From Allodiplogaster sudhausi (lineage: Eukaryota > Nematoda > Chromadorea > Rhabditida > Diplogasteridae): a stretch of DNA of 64,000 nucleotides. How positions within the stretch are numbered: position 1 is the first letter of the stretch; every line of letters begins with the position of its first letter. The notes under the pieces are model-generated. The model worked only from the letters and a program-made list of their open reading frames with translations. It did no database searches and was not told the origin of the DNA. The stretch lies in NCBI GenBank assembly GCA_945643635.1, contig CALZFC010000105.1:426001-490000 (forward strand), read 5' to 3'. The position numbers and the translations under genes are program-made. Shown here in pieces: positions 10,195 through 21,294 of the stretch.

Positions 10195-13100
10195 TCATTC
10201 AGCCCACTCCTCTGCTGCAACTCCCTCCATTTTGTCCTGTTCAAGCGAGTGGTCTTCTGGAATGAGCTTCTGCCAGCTTTCAGCTACCTGAAAAACGGAC
10301 ACTATTTTTCATGTTTCTCCATCTTAATACTCCATAAACCAAGAATACTAGCAAGAATGAAAAAGACCTCGACGTTGTTAGGCGTGGCTAGTTCAACCTG
10401 CGCCTCCTCCATAGAAGTATTTCTTGCCTCCTCCACTACCGGCCTTCAACTGGATAGGGTGGCCGAGAGTGACAAAGAAGAACTTACTTGTTGGATTGTT
10501 GAGCTGCAGATGGAAGGGATGCGGGTTGGCCAGGAACTGAATCGGGACGAAGAGAGACGAAGCGAGGAGGGGCGGGGAGACCGGCGAGCCACTCATCAGC
10601 ACTCAACACTGCCTCCCACGTAAGAAGGGCATCCGGGAACAGCTCCTCGTGGAAACGGTCCTTCTGGATACCATCTTGCATTCTACATCCTCTCATCCTC
10701 CCTCTCTATGCAACAAAAGAACACCAACGTTGACTCGCGGAACACGGAACAGCAGAGGCTCAAGCGTCTTCTCTGTCAGTCGCCATCCTCGTTCAAATTC
10801 CACCTCCATAACCTGATCCATTCGATCAACTTGAGTGAAATCAGAGTACGTGGTTTGAGCGAAGAGATAGTAAGGAAAGAAAGAGAGAATTAAGAGAGAG
10901 AGAGAGAGAAGAAAGATATGGAGAGAGAGAGAGAGAGCTGACATTGCACTTAATTTTGTGGTGGAAGCCGATAGCTTGGTGCCCACTCGGACCGGTGAAA
11001 GGGCTGAGCTGGAGAATGAACGGAAGCTGAGGACACACTTCGTACATGAGAATGGTTCGATCGCCCTGAAGTCAGGAAACAGTTGCACTTTTTGTCTTCT
11101 TTCAACGAATCCGAACCTTTCCGGTGAGGAAGAGGACATTGGAGTCGTAGTCGAAGAAGGGGACAAGGGGCTGAACTGCATTGTCCACCTGATACACGTG
11201 CAGCTGTTCCAGACTGCGCCCGTCCAGGAGAACCAACTACAACCACCTTCAGTCTACAGTATTCCCTGCCTGTAAAGAGAACTAGGCAAGACTGGCCTGC
11301 CGTCCGGAGGTCTTCGTGAAGCACACCACAATAATTAGTGTGTCGGCACAGGCAAAGAGAACCCGCGCAGCTCGAGGAGATTCCAAGACATTCTCGCTTC
11401 GATTCTGCAGAGAACTCCGTCTCTTCTCTTCTCTCTCTCTGCTTCTTACATCAATGGCATCGCCTCCCTGTTGAGGAGAGCAGACAGAAAGGTCGAGATC
11501 TTTCGAGAGAGAGACGAGTCGAGAGCCGTCGGCCGACCAAGCCATGGCGAGAATGGGCGCGGAGTGGCATTGAATACGGAGTCGCCGGGTTGGACACTCG
11601 CCCTTCGTCTCAAAGGACACTTCTTCTCTCAGCATGACTCTTCTGAATCCCCTATTCCAACCTCCCAGAGTTCAATGGAGCCATCGGCAAGGGCCACTGC
11701 GAGTAGATCAGAGGCGAGTGGGTGCCAGCGGATGGAAACGATCTGGGAAATGAGAGGCATTGAGATGGCTGTTCCATAAGGGGGGGGGGGCACCTTATGG
11801 CCGGGAACCTTCGCAATCTTCTCAGGCTTGAGGTTGGCCAGCAGTGGCTTCTCTTCGCTCTCTTCCACGGCAACTGTTTCTGGGATCCGCCAGAGATGCA
11901 GAAGACCTTGATCAGTGGAGACGGCCAGGAGGGAATCGTCGAAAGGAGACCACGCCAAGTCTGTGACCTATCGAGGGAATGTTAGTGGAAGAGACAAAGT
12001 ACACATTCACAAGAAGTCTCACCCCTGCGCCGTTGCAGATGCCATCCACAACTCCGTCGGGCAGCTTGGAAGGTTTCTGCAGGTCGAGAATGGCAATGAT
12101 TCCTGCCGGCCCCGCCAGAGGAAGTGCCGCCCATCTCAACAACCAACTCAGTCACACTCAGAACACTCCAAGTAGGAAAAAAGAAAGCACTTTTTCCTTA
12201 CTCTATAATGCATCACCATAACACATTCCCAACACTAAAAAAATTTAATGCTTGGCAAAATGATGGAGTCAGAAATTAGTCATCCCGCACTGTGAATTTT
12301 GAAAGAAGGAAGAATACAGGGAAATAAAGGGAGAGGGAGGGGGAGAGGGAGAGAGAGAGACAGAGAAACAGAGAGAGACAGAGAGAAAGAGAGAAATGAA
12401 GGAGAAGAAGAAAAAGGAGACTGAGGCAGAGTAGACAATACAAAAAAGTGAGTGTTCAGGGAAATAATGAAAAGAATAAAAAAGTTACTTATTCGAGATG
12501 ACAGCGCCATTGCATTCCACGGGCAGACGAGTGTTGACATTTCGAAGATTGCTGAAGATTCCTCCCGCCTAGAATTACTGCTTACACTACAATTAAGAAT
12601 TTCACAAACGAAGAATAAGAGGAAAACATGAACCGAATAATGAGAAGAAGAGAGAGAGAGTGAAGAGAAAGTTAGAGAATCAAGAAAGATTATGTAGAGG
12701 AAAAGAAGAGATAGATAATTACATAAGAGAGTGAGAGAGAGAGGGAGAGAGAGAGAGGGAGAGAGAAAGAGCACCTTGACTCCGGAAAGGGTGTCGACAT
12801 GTCGGTATTTGGACTGCCGCATGCCAACCACGACCGACTGAGGACGGGCAGGAAGTTGCGAGACACGTGAAATCGCTGGAAGACCAAGCGGAAAGCGTGG
12901 TTGAACAAGATAGAATAGGGAGAAGGGGAATACCCTGAATAGAAGAGGAAGTAGAGCGAAGTTTGACAATGGGAGACGGGGCAATGCCGTTCGACCCGCT
13001 GTCCTCCAAGTTCATCTTCGCCTGCTCCTCTTCAACCAACTAAAAACCGAACAATTAATATCTTTTAAGTTCTTAAGCGTAGAACTCATAAACAAATACT

Positions 13101-13899
13101 TGGAGCGGACTGAAAATCGGACAGATTTAGGCAGCGTTGCTTCATCAGTTGTTTCTTTCTGAGCAAAGAGAGAAGGAGAGGAAGGGGCGACAAGAGAAGG
13201 ACCGGAGACAGGCTCCGCCCCCTTCGGAGGGACACTCGGAGTGGGTTCCTGTGGAGGGGGCGACTCATTCAGGAGACTGCGAACAAGGGACACCTTCGCG
13301 GGCTGCAAAATGGAGTTCATCAGGGCTGCCGCTGCAGGGGCCGAAGCGGAATACTCACGCCATTTTCGCCAAATTTAAATTTCTGGCTTACTATTACAGT
13401 TTTGGCTTACCCACCCTATTTTTCGAGGAATTCGGAGGTCTTACTAACCCACTCTTGTTGGGCCCTCGGACCACCCTTTTTTCCTGTGTCGCATATATTC
13501 ATCAATTATCATACCTGGTCATTGCAACCGGACAGCCAATCTTCTCCAGAACAACCCGCTTCCGGTCCGCGAGAATCGGGAAACAACTCCACGTGGACAT
13601 CGCGATAAGACTTTAAAGTTGAAAATAGTAATAAAAATCACATCATAATTAATTAGGCTGGAGATAAGGGTATGAAAGACTTACAAAAGAGAAAGAGAGT
13701 GAACTGACGATGAAAGATTTATAGAAGAGAAAGGGAATGAACTGACCCGGCGAGGAACAATGCAGGGAATAGGAATGATGGAACTGGCAGTCAGCTGGTA
13801 CAGACGAGCCACTTCGCCCTCCATTGGAAACACTGACGACTTCGGGGCCAAGGAAAGGCCGAGTAGTTGGGATGGACTCGTGTGCTCACATACTGTAGC

Positions 13900-13940
<41 letters not shown>

Positions 13941-13967
13941 AAGAGAGAGAGAGAGGGAGAGGAAGAG

Positions 13968-14002
<35 letters not shown>

Positions 14003-16031
14003 AAGAGAGAGAGAGAGAGGGAGAGGAAGAGAAGTAGAGAGAGAGAGAGATAGAGTAGAGTGCAAAGAAAGACGGGCAGAGAGCAAGCATGAAAAGTAAA
14101 AAAAGGAAAGAAATCACGACAACGAAGACGAACCTGGGCTGATGAAAGGGACCCTCTGTTGTGTTTCAGCAAAGAAAATCTTATTCGTGCCCTTGCCACC
14201 AAGGAAGAGAAGTTTCGTGTCGGGGTCATAGTGAGGAATTAGGACTCCGGTCGTTGCCGTGTACTACAAGGGATTCTCTTCAATATATCCCGATAAAGAA
14301 ACAAAAAGAAGTAGGAAAATGATTAAATCCAGGTGAATCACAAGTTGTAACCTCGCCAACATGAAGAGGCTTCTCAGGAACACGCAAGTCAACCAAACGA
14401 ACTTCCTGGACACGCTTCTACAAGAAGAGAGAAGTGAGACGGGAACAGAGCCAAAGATACTGACATTCGTGAATCCAGTTGAGATGAAGAAGTCATCCGC
14501 GAAGAGACATCTCGCCTCCCTTCCCATACCCGAATGAAGAGAAAGACAACAAGAAGGGTCGTTTCCCGCGCGCGGATCCCAAATCAACGCCTCAAATGTA
14601 AACCAAGTTACTGATTGAATCGTGAGCAGTCGTTCTTGCCTGCCTTCCTTTGTCTACACTGCAAGAGAGGAGTCTGCCATCGCTGGACCAATCCACTGAC
14701 AGACTCTTCTCAAGCACTCCGCTGCATTCTTCAACAACCAAAAGTCTTCGAAAATAATGGAAATTCGATGAATTATGAATGAGCTGTTCCAAAAATTCCA
14801 AAATTGAGCAAGAAATATCGTGACGCAGAGGAGTCTTAAGGAAGTGTGGAGAATATTCTCGGTAACGATAACCAATGGCAGTCGATTTATAGGATAAGAA
14901 CGAGATGAACGCACGTAGAGAAATGGCTGATTTCTCCAAGTCGACGACTAGGACCGAAGAAGATCCCAACGCGACGAGTCCGGCAGCAGTTGGATGGGGC
15001 CGGAGAGTGGACAGAAGACGGCCCGAGCCACAATCCACTTCGCCCGCCAGGGAAGCCACCGCGCTCTCTCCCTCCACGTGCCACACTTTCACCTGAACTC
15101 TCCGCATCCGATGTAAACTAATAGGATACAAGCAAATATACCATGACTTCAATATACGAGAATTGAGAAGTCCATTGATCCAAAACAAGCAATTCTATTT
15201 ATCATTGGGTCGGTCCGATGGTGCAAGGAAACGTATGGATATGAATCGCGTTTAAATCGCGTTCAAAAAACAGTTTTAATCTAAAATGATATCGAGATCA
15301 AAATACTCACCCGTTCATCCCGGGAGCAAGTGACCATCTTGTCAGGTGCAAAGGGAAGGAACGAGAAATCGTCGATTTGATCTGAAAGAATGAATATATT
15401 TACATGTACTCTATAAAGAAGAGACTAACCATTATGAGCACAGACAATGCCAATCTCCGGACGGGTTCTTCTTCCTCGCGAGAAACTCGGAAGAACACCC
15501 AGTTTTCCTCCTTAATAAATGGATATATTAAGAGTAGCAGTTGATTGGATCTCTAACCTTCGCCCTCGATGTGAAATGCAATGAATTGGTTGCTGCTTTG
15601 CACTCCATTGTTGGAACACGAAAGATTGCCAATTGGAAGATCAAATATCGTATCCTAAAACGAGGGGAAACCAGAATTGTCGCTCAGGCAACAGTTCTGC
15701 CCCGCCAGAACTTTTCTAGGCCATGGAATTTTGGCCCCGACTCAGTTTTTATTTTACCTGAATTCGTTTTAAAGGATTCAAAAAATATCTCAAAACTATA
15801 ATAATCCATTGCACATAGAGTAATAAATTTTTAACATGGTTGGGCGATAAATTTATCTTTATCAAATGAAATTTTTTCAACTGTCTGACCAAAATTTGTT
15901 AGAATTTTGGATAAGGGAGCTACGGGCTGAACAGATTTTTCGCGGACCCGCCTGTTTGAATAACAAACCTCCTTCCTGGGCGGTTTGGGAGTCGTGTTTT
16001 TAAATTTGGACGGCTGAAACCTCCAGGCCAT
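10195..16031 (-). CDS. CORO7: coronin-7 / POD-1-like double beta-propeller actin regulator
   Basis: Exon 1 (15969-16031) encodes MAWRFQPSKFKNTTPKPPRKE, the coronin N-terminal signature; exons 15558-15654, 15430-15510 and 15311-15381 follow in frame (PSC-type loop, GKLGVLPSF, DDFSFLPFAPDKMVTCSRDE), then KVWHVEGE. WD40 blades continue to about 11.3 kb, with a second propeller (MAWSPFDDSLLAVSTDQGLLHLW; SADGSRLVSLSKD). The C-terminus has the coronin-7 FHEELFPDALLTWEAVLSADEWL element and an acidic tail ending EQDKMEGVAAEEWAE, stop 10195-10197. Two tandem coronin units plus the acidic tail distinguish coronin-7/POD-1 from short coronins. Human CORO7 works at the Golgi; POD-1 links actin and microtubules. 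Introns are rich in sense-strand CT (for example 10890-10940, 12335-12395, 12725-12770, 13905-14055). Confidence 0.9.
13900..14060 (-). repeat. GA microsatellite in coronin intron with a duplicated block
   Basis: About 150 bp of (GA)n containing two copies of a GGGAGAGGAAGAGAAGTAGA block about 70 bp apart. On the coronin sense strand it is CT-rich. Confidence 0.8.
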
Positions 16032-17048
16032 TCCACTTGCCTCCTGTTGAGAATAAAGGAGAAATGGAAGGTTTGACAGCGGCGGGATCAGTATCCGGAA
16101 TGGAAGGACAATGAATGAGGGAATTGGAGAAATCGAGAGGCATGAGAAAAAGGAGAGCGAGAGACAGAGAGAAAAGAAGAAACGAAAGACAAATGCAAGG
16201 CAGAGTAGAATGGAACGCGCCGCCGTGCACTTAGTCATTGCTGTTTTCCTTGCATGACTAGCCAGGCATGCCAAGAAGACAGCACGGAAAGCAAAAAACA
16301 AAGTTTAGGTGAGTTACAAAGTCTTTTTATCCTTTTGCATAGGAAAAAAAAAATATAAATGAAATAACTTTAAATAAGAAAAGATTTTGTCAATGCGGCC
16401 AATTAAATTTATTCAACATCATATTTGATTTGCTGCATTAAACAAAATATTTAAGCAATATATAATCAACAAACGGTAAGGTAAGGTTATAAGGCAGCTA
16501 AGTAGATAAGCATATATGAACGGAAAGAGTGAAGCGTTGCCATGTTAGTGTCGTATGATGATTTCGAATATTCTGGTGTATTTCCGATATTCAGTAAATA
16601 AAAATGTGCACCTCGTTGCAATATTCTGCAACCTGGCACCAGCTAAGAAAACAGATTCGCGAACTTTAATATTAAGATTCCATTCCCGCAGATTATACAA
16701 AAAAAACACTAGTATTTTTATTGATAGATTAAATGCAAGTTGTGATTTCTGGAGAGTATTCGCTAGTCTGACTCTCCCCTACACTCACATTCTCCCTCCA
16801 CTCACTCTCTCCCTCCACTCACTCTCTCCCTCCAGTCACTCTCTACACTCACTCTCTCCCTCCACTCACTCTCTCCCTCCACTCACTCTCTCCCTCCACT
16901 CACTCTCTCCCTCCACTCACTCTCTCACTCCACTCACTCTCTACAATCACTCTCTCCCTCCACTCACTCTCTACCTCCACTCACTCTCTCCCTCCACTCA
17001 CCCTCTAACTCCACTCACTCTCTCCCTCCACTCACCCTCTCACTCCAC

Positions 17049-17082
<34 letters not shown>

Positions 17083-17771
17083 CTCACACTCTCCGGTCTT
17101 CCTCGGTTTTCTTTTCACTCTTCCATGCTCATTGGGAACTACAATGGAGAGAAGCTTCCGAAGATTAGAGAAATGGAAGACTCGCTCCATTGGAAATGCA
17201 GAATAGAGTGGGGTGCAGGCCAACTTGTTCAGGGGGCGATCATCTAATTTGGACTGTGATGGGTGTGCTTCTGTGTCTGCTGGTGTCCTTGTCCTCCTCG
17301 CCTTCACGCCCCCTCCCTCTCCGTCCTTTTCACTTTCAACTTCAATTATAGAGGCTGAAAAGTTTTTGTTATTTCATTTGGAAGCTTCTATCAGAACAGA
17401 TAAATACTTTGAGTTTACATATTCCCTGCTCGGTCTCGGCATTTTCCCACCAAAAGAAGATAATGTCAGTCTCAGCCTCTCTTTCCTCTGTTCAGAGATG
17501 GCTCCCCCTTCCCTGTCTCTGCCACTGATGCGAGCAACTCTTCTCCTCTGCGAAATCAATAAAGATTTATTAGCTACGTAATATCGGCAAATGAGAACCG
17601 TCTATGTAAAAACAATTGACCGACAAAGAAATTAAAGATGGTTGCCCCACTGTAATTCAAAAAGTTGCAACCAAAGAGTTTATAAAGAAGAGAAAAGAAA
17701 ACGGCACAAACTGCAAAAAATATAAAAAGGATGCAATGACCTAAACTACGATATGAAATGCACCAGACTCT
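16032..17771. other. intergenic gap between coronin-7 and MRPL40
   Basis: The coronin promoter should lie at the left end. Apart from the minisatellite at 16780-17090 I see no supported gene. Open frames here on both strands (for example 16555-17247 plus, 17032-17307 minus) show no recognisable domain. Confidence 0.5.
16780..17090. repeat. minisatellite of CTCCCTCCACTCACT units
   Basis: At least 15 imperfect copies of a CTCTCCCTCCACTCA unit of about 16 bp, with CTCTACACTCACT and CTCTAACTCCACT variants, merging into (CT)n at 17050-17080. Confidence 0.85.
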
Positions 17772-19060
17772 TCACGTCCATGTTCTGGTGGTGTCAAGGT
17801 AGTCGCCGTCTGGTGCTGCATAACCCTTGAGAGAAACACTCGTAGCTGGCCCTGCGAATTCCTCCACCAAATGATCATCAGGCTGTATTGCCTAAATGGT
17901 TTGACAATTAAACAAGATAACTAATTGGGATAACAATCAATGCTGTAAATGTAAAATGTCGACGGATTGTTTTCATGAACAATTTTGGCAAGGGGAGCCA
18001 AGGAATTAAGATTCTGAGATTAACGGGAACCTTTTTATATAAAGATTCATCCAATTCTCTCAGAGCTTTCAGCGTATCCTTCTGGCTTTGGAGAGCCTGG
18101 AATTAGAATTAACGGAGAAATGATTGCATTCTTCAAAGCAGACAGCCGAGCAACCATACATTTTGTGAATTTGCAAACAGACTATCATATTTTAACATGA
18201 ATTTTTTTTCTCAAATTCACAAAGTGCTTCCTCGAGAACAAAATGAAATGGATCAGAATGGGAAGAAGTAACCTTCCGGATCCAAGCATCGTCCATCCGC
18301 TGAAGCGTGTTTCTGCTGTGAGTGTATTGTTTGAACACCACAGCAAACTCATCTTGTTCAGCTTCCGTGTACACTCGAGGCGCTCGAATGCGTTCACTGC
18401 AACGATCTATTCAATGAGTCTTCATTTCGAGGAGCTAAGAAAGTGAACATTCACAAGGACTTGGAAAACCATAATCATATCAACGGTCTTTTAATTTAAA
18501 AGGTATCAATATTTGCATACCCGAAAATAAGTTTTCTTAAAGAATTCACGCACTCCAAAACTAACTTTGGATTAAACTCAATGACTATCGCTAAAATACA
18601 TCATCTTTAAACAACAATAACCTTCTTTTAAATTAAAGTCCAGTAAATAAGCTTGCCCTGCAGCAGTTAATTCAACTCAAAAAGTGCCCATAAGCCGATC
18701 AGCAGAAAAGAAAACATACTCGATGTTCTTTGCAGACTTGACATCAATAGTCATCTCGTCGACGGGCTTCGGCTTTTTGCTGTGTTTTTGCATTTGCCGA
18801 ATTTCTCTCTCTAAACGCTTCCTTCGCCGTGCCTCACGTTGCTTCGCCACCTTAGAAAGTCAGTGAACAGGAAACAGTAGGGAATTTTTTTATATTATTC
18901 TGAAAATAACTGGAAGAACAGAGAAAATGAATGAACAAGACAGGGAAACCTCTGGATCCATCTTCTTTTGTTTTTTCATGAAGACAGAAGATGCTCTTGA
19001 AGGGATAAGAGTAGGCAGGCGAAGGCTCACTTGAGCAAGTCGTGAGGACAGCGCCAACAT
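17772..19060 (-). CDS. MRPL40: mitochondrial ribosomal protein L40
   Basis: Five exons in continuous frame: 18950-19060, 18720-18850, 18273-18396, 18031-18096, 17772-17891, about 183 residues (human about 206). The N-terminus MLALSSRLAQVSLRLPTLIP is an amphipathic Arg/Ser-rich mitochondrial targeting sequence. The core EARRRKRLEREIRQMQKH followed by KPVDEM matches the conserved basic L40 region, and the C-terminus GYAAPDGDYLDTTR matches YQPPEGRYNDITK of the human protein. It is a structural part of the large mitoribosomal subunit in the matrix. TTGTAG ends 1 nt before the ATG. The closest same-strand neighbour downstream is coronin-7, 1.7 kb away. Confidence 0.9.
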
Positions 19061-19176
19061 TCTACAATGGCATGGAGAACAGAAAAAAAGTGAAATAAAA
19101 AGGCCGTGAGGCTAGAGGAGGTAGCGGATGGAATGGAATTCTTCGAATACAGTATCCAGCAACGAAGGGTTGCAGC

Positions 19177-19654
19177 CAGAGGTGTAAACGGGCCCAAAAT
19201 TTTTGGGCCAGCCCGGCCCGTCGGGCCCTAAATCTCGGCCCGGCCCGGCCGGAAATTTCCGGGCCCTGGAATTTTGAGCCCGGCCCGGCCCGGCCCGGCC
19301 CGCGGGCCCGTTTGAGCCCGATTTTCAAAAAAATTCTGGGAAAAAAAATCGAAAGAGTTACAATGTGTTTTGAAAGTCAGAATTTTTCATGCTCGTGCTA
19401 TGAACATTCATTTTAATGTATAGAAGTAAGACTTTTAGGGGGAAAAATGAACAAATAAAGAAAGTTTTCCACTTATCAATGCCACCAGTCGTCCTGAGTG
19501 GACGACATTGTGTGCTTATCGGGCCCAATCGGGCCTACGGGCCGGCCCAACTTTTCTTGGGCCCGGCCCGGCCCGGCCCGGGCCCTTGGGAAATTGGGCC
19601 GGCCCGGCCCGCGGGCCGGCCGGGCCGGGCCGGGCCGGCCCATTTACACCTCTG
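19177..19654. mobile_element. hAT-like MITE with GGGCC-rich inverted arms
   Basis: 478-bp element. Left end CAGAGGTGTAAACGGGCC and the inverted right end CAGAGGTGTAAATGGGCC match at 17 of 18 bases. It is flanked by a perfect 8-bp direct repeat GTTGCAGC (19169-19176 and 19655-19662). CAGNG ends with 8-bp duplications are the hAT signature. Arms of about 140 bp are built from GGCCC/GGGCC tandem units and can fold into a long hairpin; the centre is AT-rich and noncoding. No transposase, so non-autonomous. Confidence 0.9.
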
Positions 19655-19912
19655 GTTGCAGCAGGTCATTCGCAATATAATAGGACAGCTTGAACATACA
19701 CTCATTTCTTTTATTTTAATACAGCTTTGTTGAATTCACTCGGGGGTATCAGAATATGCAACGGAAAATTATTTAAAAAAAAAAAGCTCACATGACAGAG
19801 CTTTGATTTGTGACGCATATTTGAGCAATAGCAGAATTTTAAGTGTATTCAATCTACGGTAGAAGAGATTTACTCAAGCGTCCTGATGGCCCTGTTCGTG
19901 GCTGCTGCCGCC

Positions 19913-20050
19913 GGCAATTAGGAAAGTTCATCTGTTCATCTGTTCATCTCGTTCATCTATAGGAAAGTTCATCTTCGTAAATTTCACCACGCAACATACT
20001 ATTGGAAAGTTCATCTTGCCCCTATAGTGCACCCAAACACGCAATTCTTA
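19913..20050 (+). repeat. left terminal inverted repeat of the MULE
   Basis: About 138 bp. It contains three copies of GGAAAGTTCATCT and several extra GTTCATCT units, a tandem subterminal array likely to be the transposase binding site. Confidence 0.92.
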
Positions 20051-20277
20051 GCACTCAACTATTTCTGAATTCTAACACCATTTGTACGATGAATGTGGTG
20101 CTACGCGTGAACGAACTTTAACCAGCTGTTTATTGCACAGAAGAGAACAACACCGGGACACGTTTTAATTAACAAATTTGCTTATAGCTTATTAAAGAAA
20201 ACAAAACAAGTAGGATTCTTCAAGCTCATTAGCGGAGGAGCTTAAAGACCTTCCAGGCCAAAGGACAGACGAAGCCA

Positions 20278-21239
20278 CTACCGATAGAGTGGCGTAAGAG
20301 AAGTCTTCAGGAGATCAGACAGCTGGAAGTCGGCCGGAGAGCTGTGAGTGTGCCTTTCCACGACGCAGGCGAATCGAGCATGCGTCCATCTATTTTTTAT
20401 TAAGCGTATTATAAAATCAAATTTTGCACATCGTTGGCCTTCATTACCGGTTGCCAGCGCTTCGATGCAGTCGACCATCCGGGTGCATATACTCGTATGC
20501 TTCAAGGTGAACGACGACCAGATCGAGAGGACTTGAGATTGCAGTCCTCCTCTCCAACTGAGCTGAACACTCAGCACAATTCTTCACTGCATTGCTCGGC
20601 ATTTCTAAAGAAGAAGAAAAAGCGGATGGCTGTAGGGAGCTTGCTTTAGTAAAAAGAATTCAAACCTGATGCGAGAGAGATGATGAGCGGATTGTCATTG
20701 TGATGAATAAACATCTTGCCGGTGCGCGATCTTCCGTGCATGAAGTCATGAAGAGCCTTCGCCGACGGTAAAAGGATACGATGCAGCCGGATGACCTATG
20801 ATATACTTGGTATTACATTCCTTTTAATATATGAAATTTTTTAAACCTCTTTGTCTTCATCGGAGAGTGAGTGCGGCAAAGGTGCGCGTGAGTCAACCGT
20901 GTCCGTGACATGGGGCGAGAAGCTGGCTGGAATCTCTCCTTCATCCAGCAGCGGAGATTGAAAATCTAAAGGAACTAGTCAATGGTTTGCACTTTTATGG
21001 ATAACTGCAAGAATATACTTACTGTTAGAACGGCGCACTGCTCCGGTTGCCACCGCTGTAACCGTGCGCTTCGTGTTGGAACCAGATCCAGAGCAGCCGC
21101 GCCGTCCTTTCGTTCCAGGCTTGGCATAGTCGGAAGTCGTCGCCGTCGCACGGTGATAATCCACTTCATCAAGGTTCTTAAGAAAAGTTCACCGCCTCCT
21201 GCCCCTGGCTACCTGCCCAGAAATGAGGGAGAGGGAAAA

Positions 21240-21294
<55 letters not shown>

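Noticed and set aside
16555..17247. 230-codon plus-strand frame with HSLPPLT repeats
   Set aside because: It is a read-through of the 16-bp minisatellite; flanking parts match no known protein.
19062..19733. Gly/Pro/Arg-rich collagen-like frames on both strands
   Set aside because: They come from the GGGCC arms of the hAT-like MITE.
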